Positions 1 to 5,559 of a DNA stretch of 5,559 nt are shown here, piece by piece. Position 1 is the first letter of the stretch. The number at the start of each line of letters is the position of its first letter. The notes below the pieces were generated by a model, which saw nothing but the letters and a program-made list of their open reading frames with translations, did no database searches and was not told where the DNA came from. Both the position numbers and the translations under genes were made by a program. Source of the DNA: an uncultured Dyadobacter sp. (GTDB lineage Bacteria; Bacteroidota; Bacteroidia; Cytophagales; Spirosomataceae); NCBI GenBank assembly GCA_946481035.1, contig CAMLNK010000339.1, positions 1 through 5,559 on the forward strand, given 5' to 3'.

Positions 1-559
1 TCACATTGCGGATCAGCAGAATTACCGTCACGAGCAGCCCGGCGATGAATGTCAGCGTTGGTGCATTGAGGTTACCCAGGCTGATCATCGTTGCCGGATT
101 GGGCACGATGAATTTGGCATTGGCGAAGCCTATGAGCGTGATAAACAGCCCTATACCTGCCGCGATTCCGAACCGCAATGGTTTTGGAATAGCCTTCACA
201 ATGTAGGACCGGATATTAAATGCGGATAGAATCAGGAAGAATATCCCCGACCAGAATACCGTCCCGAGTGCTACTTGCCACGACAGCCCGTCGGTGAGCA
301 CGGCGGTGTAGGTGAAAAACGCATTGAGGCCCATTCCGGGAGCGACCAGGATGGGGTTGTTGGCGTAAAGGCCCATCATCAGACTGCTGAAAAACGACAC
401 CAGGATCGTTGCCGTGAGCACCGCCGGAAATGGCATGCCGGTTTGGCTGAGGATCGACGGGTTGACGACGATGATATACGCCGTTGCCAGGAATGAGGAA
501 ATCCCGGCCAGGATTTCGGTGGAGATCTGCTCTTTGCGAAGCCCGGAGAATAAGGTCAT
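1..559 (-). CDS. NCS2-family nucleobase (purine) permease, AzgA/PbuG-like, C-terminus beyond window
   Basis: Inner-membrane transporter that probably imports purine bases (adenine, guanine or hypoxanthine) by cation symport. Reading the minus strand from ATG at 559-557 gives 186 uninterrupted residues to the left edge. The N-terminal part has the family hallmarks: an AYIIVVNPSIL segment at about residues 28-37 followed by a GM pair at 41-42, the strongly conserved NPILVAPGMGLNAFFTYT at 68-85, and IPKPLRFGIAAGIGLFITLIG at 124-144 (the AGIGLFI block is typical of the AzgA/PbuG/AdeQ branch). Several hydrophobic segments alternate with short loops, as expected. Family members are usually about 430-450 residues, so under half is visible. 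The start is well supported: an in-frame TAA lies at 592-590 and no other ATG lies between it and 559. There is no clear Shine-Dalgarno, which is common in Bacteroidota. The gene is divergent from the cytochrome gene. The family call is firm; the exact substrate cannot be told from this portion. Confidence 0.93.
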   Translation of the reverse strand, partial: MTLFSGLRKEQISTEILAGISSFLATAYIIVVNPSILSQTGMPFPAVLTATILVSFFSSLMMGLYANNPILVAPGMGLNAFFTYTAVLTDGLSWQVALGTVFWSGIFFLILSAFNIRSYIVKAIPKPLRFGIAAGIGLFITLIGFANAKFIVPNPATMISLGNLNAPTLTFIAGLLVTVILLIRNV

Positions 560-576
560 ATCGTTCAGGTTTGTTT

Positions 577-584
577 CAAATATA
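577..584 (-). promoter_or_regulatory. Possible Bacteroidota -7 promoter element for the permease gene
   Basis: On the minus strand this reads TATATTTG, an exact match to the TAnnTTTG -7 consensus known for the Bacteroidota primary sigma factor. It lies 17 bp upstream of the permease ATG, which would leave a leader of only about 10 nt. A TTG at 600-598 is the nearest -33 candidate, but it is only 13 bp from the -7 box instead of the usual 19-21, so the -33 half is poor. In an AT-rich gap such a match can arise by chance. Confidence 0.35.
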
Positions 585-644
585 TTGATTTAATATTCAA
601 TAGGAAGGCATTTTCATTGGCTGTAAGGGATAGAGGGCCGAAAA

Positions 645-678
645 TTGGTCATAAGTAATCCAGTAAGTTGCTATTTTG
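645..678 (+). promoter_or_regulatory. Weak candidate promoter for the cytochrome c fusion gene
   Basis: A TTG at 645-647 and TATTTTG at 672-678 resemble the Bacteroidota -33 and -7 elements, but the -7 box is one base short of TAnnTTTG and the 24-bp gap is longer than usual. A second near-match, TAGCTTTTG at 681-689, is one base too long. Either would put transcription start some 20-40 nt before the ATG at 719. The placement fits the divergent gap; the motif match is weak. Confidence 0.2.
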
Positions 679-718
679 CATAGCTTTTGAAAATTGTTCT
701 TTTTCACCTGAACCATAC

Positions 719-3481
719 ATGCTCAACATTCCAAAGTACGCGGGCAAACGGTGGGGTATTGCCCTGCTGGGCGGTGTTACCCTGGCATCCGTGCTGATGA
801 CCGGATACACCTACACCCGCAATACGGCCTCGGATCGCCCCGATTCGCTGCAACTGGCTTCATTTGTCGAACCCGGTTTTCCTTACATTTCGACGTCCGT
901 GGACGCCCGCAAGCTGGGTGGCGGCTTCCCGAAAGACAACCAGGCCGCGCGTACGCTCGCATTGCAGCTGGGCGATAGCGCATATGCGTGCTTCGACACC
1001 GACTTGCTCCGCTGGTCGGTAGCGTGGACGGGCAAGTTTCTGCCCATGGTGCTGATGGCGCAGGTTTCGTACAAAGATTTTTTTAACAAAAACAATAATA
1101 TAGCCACCGTTCCCGGCTCGCCCGTACTCGCAACAGGCGCCTACGCGGGCTGGTCGACAGGGAAGCCTGCTTACCGCACCGATCAGTCCCTGCCGCCGAC
1201 CTGGAAGCCGCTTCCTGCCGAAAAGGGACGTTATAACGGGGTGTATGTTTACGGAAACCGTTCCATACTCGACTATTCGGTAGGGAAGGCGCACATTTAT
1301 GAGCTGCCCGGAAGTGCCCGTTTCGATGGTGGTGTTGCTTTCACGCGTGCGATCCAGGCTGGTGATGTTTCCACTGAATTATTTTTGACGGCCGCTGAAA
1401 TCGATAATGCTACCGGCAATGAAGTGAAAGGCCGCATTGCGTATGTGTACCAGGGCGCGGGCAAGGATACCGTTACCGCAGTGGCTATTTTGGGCAAGGG
1501 CAAGTCGAACTGGCAGCCCGGCGTGGAAGAAGGGAAATATTTGACAGTAACTGTACCAGCATCAGGAGAAGCCACGATCGCTGTTTGGAAGGGGCTTTCG
1601 AAGGACAAAAAAGCATTTGAGAAGTTTGTAAAAACCAAACATACCCCGCTACCGGATTTCAAAAACGGCGGTCCTGCATTGTGGAAGGAAACGGTGGTGA
1701 CGCAAGGAAAGCTCGCTCCCGACACGGCGGCATTTGTTACCGATCAGCTCACGTTGCCGCTGAACAATCCGTGGAAAAGAAATGTGCGTGTGGCCGATGT
1801 GGCTTTTTTTAAGGATGGAAGAGCGGCGATTGTAACTTTCGAAGGCGACGTTTGGACCGTTGAAGGCATTGACAAAAATCTCCAAAACCTGAAATGGCGG
1901 CGCTTTGCGTCGGGTCTTCATGAGCCGATGAGCATCGAGATCGTGAAGGAGCAAATTTATGTTTTCGACCGAAATGGCATTGTGCATTTCCACGACCTGA
2001 ACAACGACGGCGTGGCAGATTACTACGAGAACTTTTCGAACGTGATGGGGCAGTCGCCAGAGTCGCGCGAGTGGGCGGGAGACCTTGTTACTGCGCCGGA
2101 TGGCAGTTTTTACATTGCAAAAGGCGGTAGTTTGAGCAACGGGCCGGGTATGACCAAGGTTACGGGCAAGGGTTTCCGCGCAGGCTCCGATCAGAACGGG
2201 GCTATTTTGAAAATCTCGCCGGACGGTCGTAGCGCGGAAGTAGTTGCGACCGGTTTACGTGGCCCTTATTTGGGGATACATCCTACCAAAGGCATTCTCA
2301 CCGCCTCCGACCAGCAGGGTAATTTCGTACCCTCAACCCCGATTTTTGTCATTCATAATGGTGATTACTTTGGCGTGGAACCGACATTGCACCGCAAAGA
2401 TAACCCGGCCGTAACCCCGCCATTGACCTGGATTCCTCATAGCGTCGACCGTTCGGCGATCAGTCAGGTTTGGGCTACCAGTTCCAAAATGGGGCCATTG
2501 AATGGTAACCTGATCCACTTTTCGTTCGGCAGGCCTGGACTATTCCGCGTGCTGATCGACAGTACTACGAGCATTGTACAGGGTGGTGTTTCCGTGATTA
2601 ATGCCAATTATCCTGCGCCAACTTCCAAAGGGGCGATGAATCCGGTGGACGAGCAGTTGTATGTGGCTGGTTTTAACCTTTGGGGTTCCAGTTCGAATGG
2701 CATCAGCGCATTGCTGAGGCTTCGCTACACCGGTAAGCCGAGCTACTTACCCAACCATTTCCGCGCCGGCAAGCAGGGTATTGTCCTGCGTTTCGACTCG
2801 CCGTTAGATAAAGCGACAGCCAGCGATCCAAAGAATTTCGAAGTAAAAAGATGGAATTACAAGCGCACCGAGGAATACGGCTCAGGCCATTTCAAACTCG
2901 ACGGTTCTACCGGCCAGGAGATTATGCACGTGGCGGCGTCCTATTTGTCGGCAGATCGTAAAAGTGTGCTCTTGCTTGTACCCGAAATGACCGAGGTGAT
3001 GCAAATGGAGGTGACGTACCATTTACAGGCAGCGGACGGCAAAAAGGTGAACGACCAGTTCTGGTTTACCATTAACCAGTCGACAGACGTGGATTTGAAA
3101 GACTTCGAAGGAGTGGATCTCGCACTGCTTAGTGCAAAACGACCCGAAACACCAACCGCTGCAGTGGCGGAAACGGCGGCTTCGGCAGAAAAAGGACGGG
3201 AGATATTCCAGAAAATGGCCTGCGCGGGCTGTCACTCCGAAGGTACCCGCACAAAAGGCATGTACGGCCCGCCGTTCCAGAACTTGTACAAATCGGAGCG
3301 CACTTTCGACGACGGCAGCAAGGTGGTCGCCGACGAGGCTTACCTGCGCGAATCGATCCTGACGCCTTCGAAACGCATTATAAAAGGCTACAATGAAGAA
3401 ATGCCGTCGTTTGTGGGCGTGCTTTCGGATAACGATATCGAATCGGTGATTTTGTTTATCAAATCACTTTCAGGGAAGTAG
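719..3481 (+). CDS. Exported multidomain c-type cytochrome: DUF6797-like region, beta-propeller, C-terminal cytochrome c
   Basis: 920-residue protein expected to act outside the cytoplasm, either free in the periplasm or membrane-anchored. Residues 1-30 carry K10-R11 and a hydrophobic stretch (about 13-28), a signal peptide or anchor without a lipobox. Residues about 48-320 resemble DUF6797, with FDTDLLRWSVAWTGKFL at 92-108. Residues about 350-670 look like a propeller of the sugar-dehydrogenase/membrane-bound dehydrogenase type, with a calcium-loop pattern DxNxDGxxD at 426-434. Residues about 685-785 form an Ig-like region of the kind seen in large Planctomycetes/Verrucomicrobia heme proteins. 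After an Ala/Thr/Pro-rich linker (about 806-824) comes a class I cytochrome c domain: heme site CAGCH at 835-839 (bases 3221-3235) and probable distal ligand Met895 in GYNEEMPSF, like the cytochrome domain of caa3-type oxidase subunit II. ATG 719 is preferred to an upstream in-frame TTG at 668, because it places the hydrophobic segment at the N-terminus and leaves room for a promoter. The stop is TAG at 3479-3481. The domain layout and heme site are clear; substrate and partner are unknown, and a propeller with its own enzymatic activity is possible. Confidence 0.88.
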   Translation: MLNIPKYAGKRWGIALLGGVTLASVLMTGYTYTRNTASDRPDSLQLASFVEPGFPYISTSVDARKLGGGFPKDNQAARTLALQLGDSAYACFDTDLLRWSVAWTGKFLPMVLMAQVSYKDFFNKNNNIATVPGSPVLATGAYAGWSTGKPAYRTDQSLPPTWKPLPAEKGRYNGVYVYGNRSILDYSVGKAHIYELPGSARFDGGVAFTRAIQAGDVSTELFLTAAEIDNATGNEVKGRIAYVYQGAGKDTVTAVAILGKGKSNWQPGVEEGKYLTVTVPASGEATIAVWKGLSKDKKAFEKFVKTKHTPLPDFKNGGPALWKETVVTQGKLAPDTAAFVTDQLTLPLNNPWKRNVRVADVAFFKDGRAAIVTFEGDVWTVEGIDKNLQNLKWRRFASGLHEPMSIEIVKEQIYVFDRNGIVHFHDLNNDGVADYYENFSNVMGQSPESREWAGDLVTAPDGSFYIAKGGSLSNGPGMTKVTGKGFRAGSDQNGAILKISPDGRSAEVVATGLRGPYLGIHPTKGILTASDQQGNFVPSTPIFVIHNGDYFGVEPTLHRKDNPAVTPPLTWIPHSVDRSAISQVWATSSKMGPLNGNLIHFSFGRPGLFRVLIDSTTSIVQGGVSVINANYPAPTSKGAMNPVDEQLYVAGFNLWGSSSNGISALLRLRYTGKPSYLPNHFRAGKQGIVLRFDSPLDKATASDPKNFEVKRWNYKRTEEYGSGHFKLDGSTGQEIMHVAASYLSADRKSVLLLVPEMTEVMQMEVTYHLQAADGKKVNDQFWFTINQSTDVDLKDFEGVDLALLSAKRPETPTAAVAETAASAEKGREIFQKMACAGCHSEGTRTKGMYGPPFQNLYKSERTFDDGSKVVADEAYLRESILTPSKRIIKGYNEEMPSFVGVLSDNDIESVILFIKSLSGK

Positions 3482-3490
3482 GGGCCGTGG

Positions 3491-5559
3491 CTATGAAATA
3501 TCATCCAGGCTGAACGGGAGCCGGCGGATTCGCTGGCCCGTGAGGTCGAAAATGGCATTGGCGAGGGCCGGGGCAAATGGAGGCAGCCCCGGCTCGCCCA
3601 CACCGCCGGGTTTCTCGTCGTTTTCCATAATATGTACTTCAATGGGCGGAATGTCGGCAATGCGCGGCATAGGATAGGTGTCGAAATTCTGCTGAACAGC
3701 CCTGCCGTCTTCAAATGTGGTTGCATGCGTGGTGGCTGCGCCCAGGGCCATTGCAATACTGCCTTCGACCTGCGCGCGGATAATGTCCGGATTTACGTAC
3801 CATCCGCAGTCCATCAGCGCAATTACTTTCTCAATCCTGACTTTCCCTTCCGCATTACGCGCCACTTTCACCGCGTGGCCGCAAATACCCGTGAAACATT
3901 CGGTAAATGCTACGCCCCAGCCCCGGTTGTTGCCCCGCGATTGCCAGTGGGTCAGTTCTGCCATCCGGTCGATCAGCGCCTGGTAGCGCGGATCAGGTAA
4001 ATGCGCGCGCCGGAACGCCAGCGGATCTTTACCGGCCAGATGCGCCAGCTCGTCGATAAAGCTCTCGCACGCGAAGCCGTGCGTGGATGCGTATACCGAG
4101 CGCCACCACATCACAGGTATGGGCGAGTGCGTACCCGCGCCTCCGAAGCTGTAATGCGGGATTCCTTGCCGGTAGGGATGCAGTAAACCCTCGAAATCGC
4201 CGGTATTGTAACCAGCATTTTCCGGTGGGCCCGGCGGGGTAGGCGACCATTCCTGACCGAGCCATTGGGTAGCGGTATTGGTCTGAAATGCGTGTATGCC
4301 GCCGTCGTGATTGAGCCCGCCTTTCAATGCATAAAAGGCGCCGGGGCGGAACGGGCCGGCGCTCATGTCGTCTTCACGCGTCCAAACTACCTGTGCCGGT
4401 GCTTGTATCTCCCTGGAAATCAGTGCGGCTTCGTAGGGGTAATCAGGGAATGCTTTTCGGCCGAAACCGCCTCCAAGGAAGGTCATATGCACGGTTACGC
4501 GCTCAACGGGAATGCTAAATCGCTGGCTTAGATCCGCCTGTATCCAGTTGGCTTCCTGTATCGGCCCCCATATTTCAATGCTTTCTGCGCGTACGTCGGC
4601 TATGCAATTGAGCGGTTCCATACAACTGTGCGACTGGTAGGGCGTTTCATAAACCGCTTCCAGCTTTTGTGCGCAATGGTTGTACTCGTTTTCAAATTGG
4701 GATTGTGAGCCGATCTTTTGAAGGTTTTCCCGCATTTGTTTTTCGAGTGATGCGGTATTGGGAAGGTCAAAATCGGGGTCATTCCAATCTACTTTCAATG
4801 CTTTGCGGCCTTGCATGGCTGCCCAAAGCGTATCGGCGACGACGGCTACTCCTTCGCAGTACTGGGAAAACACCGGCCTTTTTACCTTAAAAACATGCGA
4901 AACGCCGGGCACTTTTCGCGTTTCGGAATCGTCGAAACTCCTGACCGTCTCCCGGAACCGCTTGCTGCGCTCGATCACCGCATATTTCATCCCGGGCAGT
5001 TTCTTGTCCAGACCAAAAACCGCCGCCCCGTTGGTTTTTAAAGGGATATCCTTCCGTGGCGCGGATTTTCCTATGATTTTGTAGTCGGCCCGTTTTTTCA
5101 GGACGACCTCGCCGGGTGGTTTGAGTTTGGAAGCCTTCTCGACCAACGCGCCGTAAGGCAGTTTCTTTTGGGTAACCCTATTGATAACCGACCCATTTTC
5201 AGCGTAGCAATCATGTTGGGGAATGTTCCATGCAGCGGCGGCCGCTTCGATCAGCATCTCGCGTGCGGATGCCCCTGCGCGCAGCAGTCGCGGCGCCCAC
5301 CCGCGCACGGAAAAACTGCCTTCCTGCGGCTGCGGACCATATTTTTCGGGATTAGCCGGAGCAAAAACGATTTGAACGTCGTCCAGTGCTACCTCCAATT
5401 CTTCGGCCAGCATTTGCGGCAGCGCCTGAAAAGTGCCCTGACCCATTTCCGGGCGGTTGCATATCAATGTGACCTTGCCCGTGGGGCCTATCGAAATCCA
5501 GGACAGCAGTTCGGTACCCGGCATGGCCCCATTTGTGACCGGATTGATGATTTCCGGCA
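3491..5559 (-). CDS. Molybdopterin-binding subunit of xanthine dehydrogenase-family protein, IorB-like, N-terminus beyond window
   Basis: Large catalytic subunit of a molybdenum hydroxylase, which oxidises a heterocycle or aldehyde using water as oxygen source and passes electrons to a separate 2Fe-2S subunit. Numbering from the Met codon at 5524-5522, family motifs occur in order: NRPEMGQGTFQALPQMLAEE (23-42), MEPLNCIADV (302-311), FLGGGFGRKAFPDYPYEAA (349-367) contacting the cofactor, WTREDDM (381-387), WWRSVYASTHGFACESFIDE (473-492), MDCGWYVNPDIIRAQVEGS (571-589) and GVGEPGLPP (641-649), whose Glu644 is the expected catalytic base. The single-chain layout, without fused Fe-S or FAD domains, and the EMGQG start favour the isoquinoline 1-oxidoreductase beta/nicotinate dehydrogenase type. 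The Met at 5524 is not the real start: eleven more in-frame codons run to the right edge without a stop (PEIINPVTNGA precedes it), and the family normally has a Tat signal and some tens of residues before this point. The stop TAG is at 3493-3491, 9 bp from the end of the convergent cytochrome gene. The 2Fe-2S partner is expected upstream, outside the window. The family is sure; the substrate is unknown. Confidence 0.94.
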   Translation of the reverse strand, partial: PEIINPVTNGAMPGTELLSWISIGPTGKVTLICNRPEMGQGTFQALPQMLAEELEVALDDVQIVFAPANPEKYGPQPQEGSFSVRGWAPRLLRAGASAREMLIEAAAAAWNIPQHDCYAENGSVINRVTQKKLPYGALVEKASKLKPPGEVVLKKRADYKIIGKSAPRKDIPLKTNGAAVFGLDKKLPGMKYAVIERSKRFRETVRSFDDSETRKVPGVSHVFKVKRPVFSQYCEGVAVVADTLWAAMQGRKALKVDWNDPDFDLPNTASLEKQMRENLQKIGSQSQFENEYNHCAQKLEAVYETPYQSHSCMEPLNCIADVRAESIEIWGPIQEANWIQADLSQRFSIPVERVTVHMTFLGGGFGRKAFPDYPYEAALISREIQAPAQVVWTREDDMSAGPFRPGAFYALKGGLNHDGGIHAFQTNTATQWLGQEWSPTPPGPPENAGYNTGDFEGLLHPYRQGIPHYSFGGAGTHSPIPVMWWRSVYASTHGFACESFIDELAHLAGKDPLAFRRAHLPDPRYQALIDRMAELTHWQSRGNNRGWGVAFTECFTGICGHAVKVARNAEGKVRIEKVIALMDCGWYVNPDIIRAQVEGSIAMALGAATTHATTFEDGRAVQQNFDTYPMPRIADIPPIEVHIMENDEKPGGVGEPGLPPFAPALANAIFDLTGQRIRRLPFSLDDIS

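Noticed and set aside
6..496. Plus-strand open frames at 6-206 and 275-496
   Set aside because: They are antisense to the NCS2 permease, whose conserved motifs fix the coding strand as minus.
668..718. TTG start at 668 extending the cytochrome fusion protein by 17 residues
   Set aside because: The extension would push the signal or anchor segment inward and overlap the probable promoter; ATG 719 places the basic-hydrophobic signal at the N-terminus.
860..1993. Chain of minus-strand open frames (860-1294, 1297-1725, 1649-1993) opposite the cytochrome fusion gene
   Set aside because: They lie wholly inside a well-supported plus-strand gene, have no recognisable domains, and read as low-sense composition; they are shadows of GC-biased coding sequence.
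3875..3910. Cys pair in ECFTGICGH of the hydroxylase as a heme or Fe-S site
   Set aside because: Spacing is not CxxCH, and the position matches a normal strand of the molybdopterin-binding domain where relatives do not bind heme or a cluster.
3632..5084. Plus-strand open frames between 3632 and 5084, up to 122 residues
   Set aside because: All lie antisense to the molybdenum hydroxylase, overlap each other and carry no family motifs.

Overview
The window looks like a chromosomal fragment from a Bacteroidota bacterium, probably a Cytophagales member of the Dyadobacter/Spirosoma type. The basis is protein style (large propeller-cytochrome c fusion, IorB-type molybdenum hydroxylase), moderately high GC in genes against an AT-rich intergenic gap, no clear Shine-Dalgarno before either visible start, and a TAnnTTTG-like promoter element. 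The taxon is inferred; no marker gene is present.

Layout: (1) Positions 1-559, minus strand: the N-terminal 186 residues of an NCS2-family (AzgA/PbuG-like) nucleobase permease, cut by the left edge. (2) Positions 560-718: a 159-bp AT-rich gap between divergent genes, which must hold both promoters. (3) Positions 719-3481, plus strand: a complete 920-residue exported or membrane-anchored protein with an N-terminal DUF6797-like region, a central beta-propeller-like region with a calcium-loop motif, an Ig-like region and a C-terminal class I cytochrome c domain (CAGCH, distal Met in GYNEEMPSF). (4) Positions 3482-3490: a 9-bp gap between convergent genes. (5) Positions 3491-5559, minus strand: most of a molybdopterin-binding large subunit of the xanthine dehydrogenase/aldehyde oxidase superfamily, closest in style to isoquinoline 1-oxidoreductase beta subunit (IorB). 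It stays open to the right edge, so its true start, probably with a Tat signal, lies outside.

How they may work together: IorB-type hydroxylases oxidise a substrate with water and pass electrons through a 2Fe-2S subunit to cytochromes. A c-type cytochrome fused to a propeller encoded next door could be an electron partner or a parallel periplasmic dehydrogenase, but the genes converge and are not one operon, so the link is only a hypothesis. The purine-type permease is transcribed away from the cytochrome gene and may be unrelated. No mobile elements, CRISPR arrays, RNA genes or convincing terminators were seen. The most noteworthy item is the multidomain cytochrome; nothing here clearly shows a wholly new system.
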